From the NCBI RefSeq assembly GCF_000333895.2, contig NZ_ANFM02000018.1, positions 1 to 64,000 of the forward strand: 64,000 nucleotides of DNA. The letters run 5' to 3'. The translations under genes and the position numbers were made by a program. Source of the DNA: Grimontia indica (GTDB lineage Bacteria; Pseudomonadota; Gammaproteobacteria; Enterobacterales; Vibrionaceae). The notes under the pieces were generated by a model, which did no database searches, was not told the DNA's origin, and worked only from the letters and a program-made list of their open reading frames with translations. Of the stretch, positions 53,550-63,675 are shown one piece after another; position 1 is the first letter of the stretch; each line of letters starts with the position of its first letter.

Positions 53550-54182
53550 ATGTCAGAGCCAGATGCACAGGACGTGTATCCGTCAGTTATCGTTGAAAGA
53601 GCCAGCGTGCAGGCCGATGCGCCAATTGCTCCGCTGCGTTTGGGTGAACGGCTGAAAGAGATCAGAACCAATAGCGGTTTGACGTTAGAAGAAGCTAGCA
53701 AGCTTACCGGTCTGGCTCGCTCCACGCTGTCGAAAATCGAAAATGAACAGATCTCTCCAACTTTCCAGGCCATGCAAAAACTGGCGGTTGGATTGAAGAT
53801 TGATATTCCGCAGCTGTTTGCGCCACCAAAGTCGCGCCAGGCAACCGGACGCCGTGATATTACCCGTGTAGGCGAAGGGAAGTGCCGCCCAACAGGGACA
53901 TACGAACATGAATTATTGGCGACCCAGCTCACTAATAAGAAGATGTTTCCGTTTAAATCCCGCGTGAGGGCGCGCTCGTTTGAAGAGTATGACGAATGGA
54001 TTCGCCACGATGGTGAAGAATTTCTTTTAGTGCTGGAAGGCAGCATTGCCTTCTACTCTGAGTTTTACGAAGCGATTGAACTGAATGAGGGCGACAGCGT
54101 GTATTACGACGCTGCGATGGGGCATATGCTCACTTCGCTCAGTGAAGAAGATGCCCAGATCCTTTGGGTTACGGCATCTTAA
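53550..54182 (+). CDS. XRE-cupin transcriptional regulator of glycine/serine genes
   Basis: A 210-residue regulator with an N-terminal helix-turn-helix (about residues 30-85: LGERLKEIRTNSGLTLEEAS, TGLARSTLSKIENEQISPT) and a C-terminal cupin (about 125-205: LEGSIAFYSEFYEAIELNEGDSVYYDAAMGH). This type is repeatedly found beside gcvT in vibrios. It is divergent from sdaA-gcvHP and followed by gcvT. Two copies of one palindrome in the divergent gap are its likely sites. The ligand may be glycine or serine. Confidence 0.9.
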   Translation: MSEPDAQDVYPSVIVERASVQADAPIAPLRLGERLKEIRTNSGLTLEEASKLTGLARSTLSKIENEQISPTFQAMQKLAVGLKIDIPQLFAPPKSRQATGRRDITRVGEGKCRPTGTYEHELLATQLTNKKMFPFKSRVRARSFEEYDEWIRHDGEEFLLVLEGSIAFYSEFYEAIELNEGDSVYYDAAMGHMLTSLSEEDAQILWVTAS

Positions 54183-54258
54183 GATTGGATTTTATCCCCG
54201 CAGATACCGCGGATGATTATTTAGCAAGTCGGCAAGCGCCGTGATCATGGAGTGAAAC

Positions 54259-55377
54259 ATGTCTCAGGATCTACTTAAAACCCCACTGCACGCCCTTCAC
54301 ATCGAAATGGGCGCGAAAATGGTTCCATTCGCTGGCTATGACATGCCAGTGCAATACGCACTGGGTGTGCGTAAAGAACATATTCATTGCCGTGAACACG
54401 CGGGCCTGTTTGACGTTTCTCACATGGGTCAGTTGCGTCTGCACGGCGAGAATGCAGCGAAGGCACTGGAAGCGCTGGTGCCGGTAGACATCATTGATTT
54501 GCCAGAAGGTAAGCAACGTTACGCGCTGCTTACTAACGAACAAGGCGGTCTGATGGACGACCTGATGGTGACCAATTTTGGCGATCACCTGTTTGTGGTG
54601 GTTAATGCTGCCTGTAAAGAGCAAGACATCGCACACTTGCGCGCGAACATCCCAGCAGATGTCGAACTGGAAGTGATTGAAGATCGCGCTCTGCTTGCAC
54701 TGCAAGGCCCTGAAGCCGCTACTGTACTGGCGACGCTGAACCCAGCGGTTGCTGACATGGTGTTCATGGATGCAGCGAAAATGGATTTGGCTGGCATCGA
54801 ATGTCTGGTCAGCCGTTCTGGCTATACCGGTGAAGACGGTTACGAAATCTCTGTTCCAGCAGACAAAGCAGAAGAGTTTGCACGCCGACTGCTGTTGAAA
54901 GAGGAAGTAGAGTGGATTGGTCTGGGAGCTCGCGACTCACTGCGTCTTGAGTGTGGCCTTTGCCTGTACGGGCACGACATTGATACCACTACTACGCCAG
55001 TAGAGGGCAGCCTGCTTTGGGCAATCAGTAAGCCACGCCGTGCCGATGGCGAGCGTGCAGGCGGTTTCCCTGGCGCAGACATCATTCTTGACCAAATCGC
55101 GACCAAAGATGTTTCCCGCAAGCGCGTTGGCCTATTGGGCTCAAGCAAAGCGCCAGTGCGTGAAGGCGCTGTGTTGTTTGATGCTGACGACAACGAAATT
55201 GGTGTAGTGACCAGTGGTACATTTGGCCCAACCAAAGGCCAGCCAGTTGCCATGGGTTATGTGGCTACAGCCAGTGCTGCTATTGGTACTGAAGTCTTTG
55301 CAGAAGTACGCGGTAAGAAATTGCCGATGACCGTCGAAAAAATGCCGTTTGTTCCTCAGCGTTACTATCGCGGTTAA
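54259..55377 (+). CDS. gcvT: Aminomethyltransferase, glycine cleavage T protein
   Basis: A 372-residue folate-dependent enzyme that releases ammonia and makes methylene-tetrahydrofolate from GcvH-bound aminomethyl. The early LHALHIEMGAKMVPFAGYDMPVQY, FDVSHMGQ, YTGEDGYEIS and the conserved Asp of the RLECGLCLYGHD segment are all present. TGGAG precedes the start. It is in a separate transcript from gcvHP, behind the XRE regulator (76-base gap). Confidence 0.98.
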   Translation: MSQDLLKTPLHALHIEMGAKMVPFAGYDMPVQYALGVRKEHIHCREHAGLFDVSHMGQLRLHGENAAKALEALVPVDIIDLPEGKQRYALLTNEQGGLMDDLMVTNFGDHLFVVVNAACKEQDIAHLRANIPADVELEVIEDRALLALQGPEAATVLATLNPAVADMVFMDAAKMDLAGIECLVSRSGYTGEDGYEISVPADKAEEFARRLLLKEEVEWIGLGARDSLRLECGLCLYGHDIDTTTTPVEGSLLWAISKPRRADGERAGGFPGADIILDQIATKDVSRKRVGLLGSSKAPVREGAVLFDADDNEIGVVTSGTFGPTKGQPVAMGYVATASAAIGTEVFAEVRGKKLPMTVEKMPFVPQRYYRG

Positions 55378-55396
55378 CGCTAGAGAATAAACCCTG

Positions 55397-55430
55397 AGAA
55401 AAGGCCGATGCTATGCATCGGCCTTTTTCT
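55397..55430 (+). terminator. Terminator after gcvT
   Basis: A 13-bp stem (AAAAGGCCGATGC / GCATCGGCCTTTT) with a 3-base loop and T tract. Confidence 0.93.
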
Positions 55431-55500
55431 TTTGTCTCTCAATCAGCTGCGAGAGATGCGCGCTTCAGGTGTCGAAATAATTTACACCAAGTTGCAAAAC

Positions 55501-55516
55501 TGGCACTGGATATGCT
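55501..55516 (+). promoter_or_regulatory. Possible sigma-54 promoter upstream of the J-domain gene
   Basis: TGGCAC-N5-ATGCT places GG and GC ten bases apart, as in the -24/-12 consensus, with one mismatch in the -12 box. It lies 165 bases before the J-domain gene. No enhancer-binding gene is nearby. The 303-base gap (55378-55680) otherwise holds no gene. Confidence 0.3.
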
Positions 55517-55680
55517 GGCCTGATTAAGTGAGCTTTCTATCAATAGAAATGCAATTTCTTTGGCACAGGAAGCAAGAGACTGTGAAATCGGACAGAACCG
55601 CTTAATTAAGCAGGCGATTCACGGAATTATGGATTAATGTCTTATATGTACGACATGAGGTCGATAGGAGAAAGAGTTGT

Positions 55681-56289
55681 ATGCTTGCGGAACAACGGGA
55701 TGATATTGATAACCCTCTGATCTGGCCGATTTTGAGTGTACTTGAAGCGTCAAACCAAAGCTGGAAAGTGCATTACCTGATGGCAGAACTGCAGAAAAAT
55801 ACCATCATGGACCATCTAGATGACGACCCTCAACTGGACTTGTTCAAGCGTAATTTTCTTATCATGAACGCACTTTACCAATTGCAGGAAATGTTGCTGC
55901 CACAGCAATGGTTGCAGGTAGAGTCGATGGATATCCGTCTCATGTGGCGTGGTGCAGGTTCGGGTTTTGTGCAACATGAAGTGAACCGCGATGACCCACT
56001 TCGCGGCTACTACATGGATTGGAATAACTACGACGCGCAAACGGAAGACGTTCGCGAACTGTTGAGTTCATTCTGGAAACGCTATCAGCAACACGTGGGC
56101 CACTGCAGTGAAACGACTGTTGAGCGCCGAAATGCGCTGGCAGCTTTAGGGTTGGCTGAAAATGCCTCTGATACAGAAATCCGACGCCAGTGGCGCAAGA
56201 TGGCGCTGAAATGGCACCCAGACAGACCGGAAGGGGATGCCGCAACCTTCCGTACCATGTGCGAAGCCTGGCAGAGTCTGCGGTTATGA
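55681..56289 (+). CDS. DnaJ-related protein with a C-terminal J domain
   Basis: A 202-residue co-chaperone of the DNAJ-related family: a helical N-terminal domain (about 1-140) and a J domain at the C terminus (about 148-202) with the HPD motif in ALKWHPDRPEGD. It should recruit DnaK to an unknown client. AGGAGAAAG precedes the start. Known vibrio relatives occur without fixed partners. Confidence 0.9.
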   Translation: MLAEQRDDIDNPLIWPILSVLEASNQSWKVHYLMAELQKNTIMDHLDDDPQLDLFKRNFLIMNALYQLQEMLLPQQWLQVESMDIRLMWRGAGSGFVQHEVNRDDPLRGYYMDWNNYDAQTEDVRELLSSFWKRYQQHVGHCSETTVERRNALAALGLAENASDTEIRRQWRKMALKWHPDRPEGDAATFRTMCEAWQSLRL

Positions 56290-56309
56290 TACAAAGCGGA
56301 TATTTATAG

Positions 56310-56336
56310 AACCCAGCTTATACCTAGCTGGGTTTT
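56310..56336. terminator. Bidirectional terminator
   Basis: AACCCAGCT-N7-AGCTGGGTT with a T tract on the plus strand. It lies between convergent genes and overlaps the last bases of the EamA gene. Confidence 0.85.
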
Positions 56337-57202
56337 TTGTTTGATGCGCGATGTTTTTTGGCAGCAGACAGCGTAAACACCACCAAAGTCAACAATACAA
56401 TCCCACCACCAACCAGCACATTGTTACTTGGTACTTCTCCCAAAGCGGCCCAAACAAACAGTGGTCCAAGAATCGCTTCAAGGAGCATGAACAAGTTTGC
56501 GTGCGCAGCGGGTAGGTATTTCGGACCAATTGAAATCAACACAAACGAAATTGGGACGACGACACCGCATAGCAACAAGGTGTATTTCCATTCCTGGGGA
56601 GTCAGTGAAAAAGGCTCTGCGCCCGCAAACAGTGAGATTGTTGAAGTACAAAGCCCACCCAGAACCAGGTAAAGCGGGGCATTAGCACTTTTACTTTTCC
56701 TCAAAATCACAAAGTAAGTTGCCAGCATAAATGCAGTGATCAGCGCCATCAAATTGCCAAAGGAGGCCGTAGGCATCGCCTTTCCATAGAAAACGAAACC
56801 AACGCCGACCATCGCCGCCACGATGGCGATGAGGGTTCTGCTATCAACCCGCTCTTTTAGAAACAGGAATGCAAGAAGGGCAGAGATCAGCGGGCTGATG
56901 TTGATGATAATAAGGGTGCTGGCAACCTGCGTATGGTCGATAGAAAGGACAAAGCAAACCGTCGAAATAGAGAATGCAAACGAGCCTACCAGCAACGCTT
57001 TGGAGGGCTTTTTAAGTGCCGAAATTGTCTGGGCAGGGCGGGTCGCCATCATAAAGCTAGCGATGATGAGCGCAGACAGCAGCCCACGCCAGAACAATAA
57101 TGTCCAACCGGACGCTTCAATCAACCGAATGAGCAGCGCATCAACACTGAGGATCGTGATCCCCACCAACATGGCTGTCGTGCCTTTAAAAATCGGTGTC
57201 AC
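56324..57202 (-). CDS. EamA/DMT family transporter
   Basis: A 292-residue inner-membrane protein with ten membrane helices in two EamA repeats. The second-half motif (PLFVWAALGE) is recognisable. It probably exports a metabolite or amino acid. Its tail is basic (KKHRASNKKPS). Substrate unknown. Confidence 0.88.
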   Translation of the reverse strand: MTPIFKGTTAMLVGITILSVDALLIRLIEASGWTLLFWRGLLSALIIASFMMATRPAQTISALKKPSKALLVGSFAFSISTVCFVLSIDHTQVASTLIIINISPLISALLAFLFLKERVDSRTLIAIVAAMVGVGFVFYGKAMPTASFGNLMALITAFMLATYFVILRKSKSANAPLYLVLGGLCTSTISLFAGAEPFSLTPQEWKYTLLLCGVVVPISFVLISIGPKYLPAAHANLFMLLEAILGPLFVWAALGEVPSNNVLVGGGIVLLTLVVFTLSAAKKHRASNKKPS

Positions 57203-57435
57203 GCCTGTTTCTCCTTGTTTTTATGCCCAATTCCTTGCGGGCAAACCACCAAACGTAGGGGCGGGTAGGTAATAGAAACGCTTTGTTTAATTTTTATTCG
57301 ATGACAGTAGCCCATTTATTCTGAGTTAAGTCAATAAGTGCAAACAGGTTTTGTCCTTTCTCACTTTATCAAGCAGCAAGTGGGGTCTACTCTTATTTGA
57401 TATGAGTGTCACCATATAGAGAATTTGGAGACAAA

Positions 57436-60400
57436 ATGAGATCTATACGCCACATCTTTTTCGCGTTGATGGGATTAATTCTTTTTCTCGGCGTAGCAAT
57501 CATCATCGCCCATTTGCGTTCTGATTCGTTGACTCAGCAAATAAACGCCATCTATGAGCAGCGTTATCAGCAATACAAATTGGCCATTGAGCTGAAACAT
57601 AGCTCTGAACTTCTGACAAAATTTGCGCGTAGTTACGCAGTGACATCCAACAATCGTTGGCGCTATCTGTTCGAACAGGTTGAGGCGGTGCGTAACGGGC
57701 AACTGGCTACACCTGACAATTACAATTTTGACTACTGGTCACAGCAGTCTGATCCCAATAAAGAAATTATTGAGCCCAATATCCCAAACCGTCCCGCCCA
57801 TCCCTCACTGCTAGCGAGGATGCGTGAGTCTGGGATCAGCGAAGCGCACATGTCTTTCTTGACCCAAGCGCTCTCACGCTCACAGGATCTCATCAGCATT
57901 GAGCAAACGGCCATGGACTTGATCCAAGGCCGAAAACGCACAGCCCGTGGCATCGAACGTGTGATTCCAGACCCAGAACTTGCTCGGCAAATGCTATTTG
58001 GACCGGACTATATTCACGCCACCAACAAAATCATGGGGCCTATTGGTGCTTTCTATGATGCGATTGATAAAAAGACTTCCGAAGACCTAAAAGTCTTGAA
58101 ACAAGAGCGCGCCAATATGGATGGCATCGCCATTACCATGGCTGGCATGTTATTGATTGCGGTGCTTGCTACAACCACATTACTTTGGTTCCGCTTCCTC
58201 AAACCATTGGATAACATCCGAAGCACGATTGTCAGCAAGGTGCGCGACAAAGAATTTGAATTTAAGTTGGATGTTGATAGACAGGGCGAGCTGAAAGATC
58301 TTGCCCAGGCGCAAAATGAAGTGTTACGTGAAATTGCGGAACGCTTTGAATTCAGCCGCCAGGTTAAAGCATTTTCAGACTTGATTCGCGGTTGTTCTGG
58401 CATGGAAGAACTTGGCTTCCAAGTCGCGAATTTCTTTTCTCAACGCCTCGAGTTACCGTATGCGGCGCTTTATGTCGTAAGAAATGACAGCATGAATCTG
58501 GTCGGTGGCGTCGGTGTTGATGAGCAATCTGAAGCGATGCAGAAAGAAACCGTTTCTTTCCACCGCACTATTCTGGTCACAAAAGAAACACTAAGGATTC
58601 GCAACGACAAAGACCACTTCGCTTTGACCTTGCCAGTGGGCAAACTTTCTTTGAGTGAAATGTATTTCATTCCTCTGATTGTGAATAACGAAATGGTCGG
58701 CGTGCTTGAGTTAGGTTCAGTGCGTTTACTTTCTGACAAAGAAATAGACTGGCTCAACGAAGTGCAGGAAGATTTGGCTGTCGGCATTCAGTTGACCATC
58801 AATGCTGAACTTCAAATGGAAGCCGAACAACGCGTTTCCGAACAGCTCAAACTTAATCAACAAATCATCAACGCCATTCCCAATCCAACCTACTTCCGCG
58901 ATACCGAAGGCACTTACATCGGTGTTAATGATGCGTTCACCGATTTCCTTGGTCTCTTCTTTGTCGACGTCGTGGATAAAACACCTGCAGAGCTTTTCGA
59001 CAATGATGTCGCCACCATGTTTGTTGAAAAAGAAAAAGAGCTTCTTGAAAACTCGGGATCTACGGCTTATGACATTGAACTGGCCAATGCGAGTGGCGAT
59101 GTCCGGATACTGACCGTTTACGAAGCGACGTATTTCGGCGGTGATGGGGAGCCAATGGGTATTGTCGGCCTGTTCGTAGACGTGACGACCCAGAAACGCC
59201 TCGAATCTGATTTGATTGCGGCGAAAGATCAGGCCACCGAAGCAAGTAAAGCGAAAGGGGAATTCCTGGCGAATATGAGCCATGAGATCCGCACGCCAAT
59301 GAATGCGATTCTCGGTATGTCTCATCTTGCGTTGCTGACAGATTTGAACGATAAACAGCGCAACTATGTCGGGAACATCGAGAAAGCCGGTAAATCCCTG
59401 CTGGGCATTATCAACGACATTCTCGACTTCTCGAAAATTGAAGCGGGCAAACTCACCGTTGAACATATCGAGTTCCGATTCAGTGAGGTGTTAGACAACA
59501 TCAGCAACATCATTTCCGTGAAAGCGAAAGAAAAAGACCTGGAGCTTATCTTTGATATCGACCCAGATCTCCCAGACGACTTGGTGGGCGATCCGCTCCG
59601 TTTGGGACAAATCATCATTAACCTGACCGGTAACTCCGTGAAGTTCACTGAAACGGGCGAAATCATCATTCGTGCCCGCAAAGTCAGTGATGCTAACGAG
59701 ATCATCGAAGTTCAGTTCGACATTCAGGACTCCGGTATTGGTATGAGCGAGGAGCAATTAGGGCGCTTGTTCCAGTCGTTCTCACAAGCTGACGGTTCGA
59801 TAACCCGTAAATACGGTGGTACGGGCCTCGGCTTGACCATTTCGAAGAGTTTTGTCGAACTCATGGGCGGTCGAATCTGGGTGGAAAGTGAGCCGGGCAA
59901 AGGATCGACCTTCTCGTTCACCATTCGTTGTGGCCGCAGTGAATCCAGCATCAAAGAGCAGGTTGCACGTACCACGATTCTTCATGATAAACGCGTGCTG
60001 GTGGTGGATGATAACCAAGCGTCCCGCGACATCATGTATGCGCTGCTGGATAACCTCGATCTGCGCGTTGCAGCCGTTTCGAATGGTGAAGAAGCGGTTT
60101 ACGAAGTGGAGTCCGCAGATAAGAGCCATGACGGCTTTGATGTGGTTGTCATGGACTGGAAAATGCCAGGCATTAACGGCGATGAAGCGACACTACAAAT
60201 TCGCGATAAACCTCTGAACAAGATGCCAAAAGTCATTCTTGCCAGTGCTTATGGTGAGGACTCTGGCTTGATCAATGAAGAAGTCCAGAAAGTCTTTGAC
60301 GCGTCATTGGTAAAGCCCATCAACCCATCATCTTTGTTTGATGCGCTGATGGAAGCCTTTGGCAGGGAAGAAATGAAACTAGCCAACTGTCGTGAAGCGG

Positions 60401-61485
60401 AAAAAGACGAAACTGAGGAAATCGACTTTACCGGGCTGACTATCTTACTGGTTGAAGACAACATGATTAACCAGGAAGTGGCGAAAGGGATTCTTGAACA
60501 ATTCAACCCGACCATTGAGGTGGCAGATAATGGTCAGGTGGCGCTGGATATGGTGCAAGAACAGCAATTCGACATCGTGTTGATGGACATGCAAATGCCA
60601 GTGATGGATGGCCTGACAGCAACCCGGAAAATACGAGAAATCGAAGCCCTTGCCAGCTTGCCAATTGTTGCGATGACAGCGAATGCCATGGAGCGGGATG
60701 TGAAGCAATGTAAGGAAGCGGGGATGAATGACCACGTTTCCAAACCTATTGATGTGAATGAGCTGCTCAAAGCTATTCAGCGTTGGACGTCTGCATCGAA
60801 AGAAGCGGTGAAATCTTCCGTAGCGCTCAATGGCAAAAAAGAAGAAACGCCAACGGCAGATATGGACAACATCGACCCGCTCGTGCTGGACGCAAATGAG
60901 GGGATTACACGGATTGGCGGCAATGTGGATGCCTACTGGAAAGTGATCACGGCGTTTACGGAAACCAAGCTGGCGGTGATCGACAAGGTACGCGAACAAC
61001 TCGCCAATGAAGAGAGGGATGAAGTTGAAATGTTTGCCCACTCTTTGAAAGGCGCAGCCGCTAATGTGTCCGCGAAAGGCCTGGCGGTACTGGCAGGGAA
61101 CCTTGAAGACCAAGCGGGCTCGGAGCTGAAAATGGAAGCATCGCTGATGGATAAAATCGAGCAGTGCTTGCAGGAAATTCAATCCTACATTCCGGGTGCA
61201 GAACCCGAAGAAGAAAAAGAAGAGGTTCAGGCGTTTGCCGGTTACACGCCAAGAGAGTTTCGTATTGAGCTCGAACAGTTGAAGATTTTGCTGAACAACT
61301 TTGATACTCAGGCGGTAGATTTCATCACTGGCATCAAAGAGAACTCGAAAGGCATGGAAGTGGATCTCTCCGGTGTGGAAGATGCAATTCGCAAGTTCGA
61401 ATATGAAGCTGCTGCAAGCAAATTAGAAGTGGTCATTGAATCTCTGGGCGTCGATGAAGTGGATGAAACTCCAGAGCTGTTCTGA
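57436..61485 (+). CDS. Large hybrid histidine kinase with GAF, PAS, two receivers and HPt
   Basis: A 1349-residue inner-membrane sensor. The start at 57436 follows TTGGAGAC. In order: membrane helix (about 6-28), periplasmic sensor (30-225), second helix (about 230-252), HAMP-like linker, GAF (about 310-460), PAS (about 480-600), kinase with His near 616 ([15 protein letters not shown]), ATPase ([10 protein letters not shown]), receiver 1 (Asp near 907, VVMDWKMPG), receiver 2 (Asp near 1051, [12 protein letters not shown]) and HPt (His near 1202, [11 protein letters not shown]). A further acidic helical tail of about 80 residues has no name. It contains a complete internal phosphorelay, and no response regulator is adjacent. 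Confidence 0.94.
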   Translation: MRSIRHIFFALMGLILFLGVAIIIAHLRSDSLTQQINAIYEQRYQQYKLAIELKHSSELLTKFARSYAVTSNNRWRYLFEQVEAVRNGQLATPDNYNFDYWSQQSDPNKEIIEPNIPNRPAHPSLLARMRESGISEAHMSFLTQALSRSQDLISIEQTAMDLIQGRKRTARGIERVIPDPELARQMLFGPDYIHATNKIMGPIGAFYDAIDKKTSEDLKVLKQERANMDGIAITMAGMLLIAVLATTTLLWFRFLKPLDNIRSTIVSKVRDKEFEFKLDVDRQGELKDLAQAQNEVLREIAERFEFSRQVKAFSDLIRGCSGMEELGFQVANFFSQRLELPYAALYVVRNDSMNLVGGVGVDEQSEAMQKETVSFHRTILVTKETLRIRNDKDHFALTLPVGKLSLSEMYFIPLIVNNEMVGVLELGSVRLLSDKEIDWLNEVQEDLAVGIQLTINAELQMEAEQRVSEQLKLNQQIINAIPNPTYFRDTEGTYIGVNDAFTDFLGLFFVDVVDKTPAELFDNDVATMFVEKEKELLENSGSTAYDIELANASGDVRILTVYEATYFGGDGEPMGIVGLFVDVTTQKRLESDLIAAKDQATEASKAKGEFLANMSHEIRTPMNAILGMSHLALLTDLNDKQRNYVGNIEKAGKSLLGIINDILDFSKIEAGKLTVEHIEFRFSEVLDNISNIISVKAKEKDLELIFDIDPDLPDDLVGDPLRLGQIIINLTGNSVKFTETGEIIIRARKVSDANEIIEVQFDIQDSGIGMSEEQLGRLFQSFSQADGSITRKYGGTGLGLTISKSFVELMGGRIWVESEPGKGSTFSFTIRCGRSESSIKEQVARTTILHDKRVLVVDDNQASRDIMYALLDNLDLRVAAVSNGEEAVYEVESADKSHDGFDVVVMDWKMPGINGDEATLQIRDKPLNKMPKVILASAYGEDSGLINEEVQKVFDASLVKPINPSSLFDALMEAFGREEMKLANCREAEKDETEEIDFTGLTILLVEDNMINQEVAKGILEQFNPTIEVADNGQVALDMVQEQQFDIVLMDMQMPVMDGLTATRKIREIEALASLPIVAMTANAMERDVKQCKEAGMNDHVSKPIDVNELLKAIQRWTSASKEAVKSSVALNGKKEETPTADMDNIDPLVLDANEGITRIGGNVDAYWKVITAFTETKLAVIDKVREQLANEERDEVEMFAHSLKGAAANVSAKGLAVLAGNLEDQAGSELKMEASLMDKIEQCLQEIQSYIPGAEPEEEKEEVQAFAGYTPREFRIELEQLKILLNNFDTQAVDFITGIKENSKGMEVDLSGVEDAIRKFEYEAAASKLEVVIESLGVDEVDETPELF

Positions 61486-61498
61486 CTTTAAGTAAGGT

Positions 61499-61524
61499 AG
61501 CCGCGTTGGTACGCGGCTTTTTTG
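61499..61524 (+). terminator. Terminator after the hybrid kinase
   Basis: AGCCGCGT-TGGT-ACGCGGCT with a T tract (8-bp stem). Confidence 0.92.
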
Positions 61525-61532
61525 AATGCGAT

Positions 61533-61823
61533 TTACAGCGAGCGACTGCGCAGTTCAAAAATCAGCTTTTCAGCGCTGCATTCGAACTTGAGTTTAACCG
61601 CCAGTGGGTTCAGTGAAAGCTCGGCATTCTCATCAAGATCGTGGATAACCTTGTCATTTACTTGCTTTGCCAGATCCAGATAACGTTGAAATTCAGCAAC
61701 AGCCGAAGCTTTATCTTCAGCGAAGATTTCAACTTCTGCCACTTCGTCACCTTCACCGATAACAAAGCCCATTTCTGCTGTTACACCGCAGGCATCGCAT
61801 ACTTGGTATTCTTCTTGGCTCAT
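61533..61823 (-). CDS. YfcZ/YiiS family (DUF406) small protein
   Basis: About 96 residues. The start at 61823 (MSQEEYQVCDACG) follows GAGAGAAAG. It has two early cysteines (CDAC), EVEIFAEDKASAVAEFQRYLDLA in the middle and a CSAEKLIFELRSRSL end, as in the DUF406 family. The family is common in gamma-proteobacteria; function unknown. Confidence 0.82.
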   Translation of the reverse strand: MSQEEYQVCDACGVTAEMGFVIGEGDEVAEVEIFAEDKASAVAEFQRYLDLAKQVNDKVIHDLDENAELSLNPLAVKLKFECSAEKLIFELRSRSL

Positions 61824-61982
61824 CACTTTCTCTCTCAATAGCAGCCGCTGGTTGGGTATTTCCCTAGCGTCTGTATGTTGGAATTTATGTAATATTACTA
61901 CAATAGAGCTTGTTAAAAGTAGGGCTTTTTAAAAAGAATTTTGAAAGAAGGTGGTGATCCGTTTTGCTATACCCAAACTAAA

Positions 61983-62008
61983 AAAGCGCGGGGCAAAACC
62001 CGCGCTTT
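61983..62008 (-). terminator. Terminator after the acyl-CoA synthetase gene
   Basis: AAAGCGCGGG / CCCGCGCTTT (10-bp stem) with a 6-base loop; A/T-rich on the minus-strand exit side (TTTTTAGTTTGGG). Confidence 0.88.
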
Positions 62009-62028
62009 CCATGCTTATTTATCGAGGC

Positions 62029-63675
62029 TTACTCTTCCCATTGAACCAATGTGCCAGATGGCCAGTTCGCACCTGTGTCGTGGTATTTCTTCTCTAACAG
62101 ATGACGGCGGATTTTGAGTGTTGGCGTCAGAAGGCCATTTTCGATGCTCCATGGCTCTTTGATCATTAACACGCCTTTGATTTTCGCGTGTGATTCCAAT
62201 TCGCCATTAATGGTATCAATCACTTTCTTCACACGGCGCTCATAGCGTTCTTTGTCAAAATCAGGGAAGTGGTGTGGCAACGCCAGCAGGATAGGCCCTG
62301 GCATACCAGACCCCACTAGACACATCATTTCTATATTGCTGAGCTCGAACAAGCGCTTCTCGATAGGTACTGGCGCAACAAATTTACCTTTCGCTGTCTT
62401 GAAGGTGTCATTCTTGCGGCCTTGGATGGTGAGAAAGCCTTCGTTATCTAAGAAGCCGATATCGCCTGTGTGCAGCCAGCCATCAACAATGGTTTCAGCG
62501 GACGCTTCAGGGTTTTTGTAGTAACCGGTGAACAAACCTTGGCTGCGAACCAGAATTTCTTCGTCTTCCGCAATTTTGATTTCGACACCTGGCCCTGCGT
62601 TACCCACAGAGCCAATTTTGTCACTGCGGAACGGATAGTTCAGGGTGCTGTAAGCGTAGGATTCGGTCATACCCCAGGCTTCAGTAATGTTAAGCCCCAG
62701 TCTTTCATACCAGCGCAGCAACGCAGCGGAAACCGGCGCTGAACCACATCCCAGAACACGAGCCTGATCCAAACCGAGATTCGTCGCCACTTTCTTCTTA
62801 ATCAGGCCAGAAATGATAGGCAGCTTAAGCAGGAAGTTAAGTTTGCTATCTGGCAGTTTTTCTTGAATACGTTGCTGGAACAGGGTCCACAAGCGAGGCA
62901 CCGAAATAAACAGGGTAGGGCGATGCATCTTCACGTCTTCAATGAAGGTATCGAGCGACTCAGGGAAGGCTGTGCAGATACCTGCATTCATTGCCGTCGC
63001 CATGATATAGACGCGCTCTGTGATATGCGCCAGAGGAAGGTAAGAGAACAGTCGCTCGCCTTCACGCATACCAATGTGATTAATCAATTGCTGCGCAGAC
63101 CAAGCATGTGCACCGTAAGTCAGCATTGCACCTTTCGGTAAGCCTGAAGTGCCCGAGGTATAAACAATAGACATCAGTTCATCGTCTTGGTGATCAGGCT
63201 TCACGTCCGCACGATCGTTTTGGGCAATCAAGTCTTTCCAATCGTAACCGCAATTAATGGTTGGGTAAGGGAAAGCAATGGTAGGAATATCTGCACGATC
63301 AACTAAAGAATCCTTCAGTGCTTGTGTGTCATCCAATTTACCCACGAACAGGGCTTTGGATTCACTGTGATCAAGCACATGAGAGATGGTTTCCGTACCG
63401 GCTGTTGGGAAGATAGGCACACTGATGTAGCTGCCGAGCATCATCGCTAAGTCAGCGGTGAACCACTCTGCACAGTTTTTTGAGATCAGTGCGACGCGAT
63501 CTCCTGGCTCGAGACCCATGCCACGCAGGGCAGTGACGATACGTAACGCTTGGTCAACGACATCGGAGTAGGTGAAGTCGTTGAACTTCCGGTTAATGAT
63601 CTGTCGAAGAAAGATTTCATTGGGGCGTTCTTCAGCCCAGCGCAGCATTTGTAGATATGGTTTTTGTTGAGCCAT
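62029..63675 (-). CDS. Long-chain fatty-acid-CoA ligase (AMP-forming)
   Basis: A 548-residue adenylate-forming enzyme that activates fatty acids to acyl-CoA through an acyl-AMP. The AMP-binding P-loop YTSGTSGLPKGAML, the ITEAWGMTES motif, LHTGDIGFLDNEGF and the C-terminal lysine in TPTLKIRRHLLEKKY are all present. The fold is that of FAA1-type synthetases and not of the E. coli FadD type. The upstream region contains several dyads that may be regulatory. Single gene. Confidence 0.92.
   Translation of the reverse strand: MAQQKPYLQMLRWAEERPNEIFLRQIINRKFNDFTYSDVVDQALRIVTALRGMGLEPGDRVALISKNCAEWFTADLAMMLGSYISVPIFPTAGTETISHVLDHSESKALFVGKLDDTQALKDSLVDRADIPTIAFPYPTINCGYDWKDLIAQNDRADVKPDHQDDELMSIVYTSGTSGLPKGAMLTYGAHAWSAQQLINHIGMREGERLFSYLPLAHITERVYIMATAMNAGICTAFPESLDTFIEDVKMHRPTLFISVPRLWTLFQQRIQEKLPDSKLNFLLKLPIISGLIKKKVATNLGLDQARVLGCGSAPVSAALLRWYERLGLNITEAWGMTESYAYSTLNYPFRSDKIGSVGNAGPGVEIKIAEDEEILVRSQGLFTGYYKNPEASAETIVDGWLHTGDIGFLDNEGFLTIQGRKNDTFKTAKGKFVAPVPIEKRLFELSNIEMMCLVGSGMPGPILLALPHHFPDFDKERYERRVKKVIDTINGELESHAKIKGVLMIKEPWSIENGLLTPTLKIRRHLLEKKYHDTGANWPSGTLVQWEE

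Noticed and set aside
58726-61182. Long minus-strand frames (245-246 residues) inside the hybrid kinase gene
   Set aside because: Shadow frames opposite strongly conserved kinase and receiver domains.
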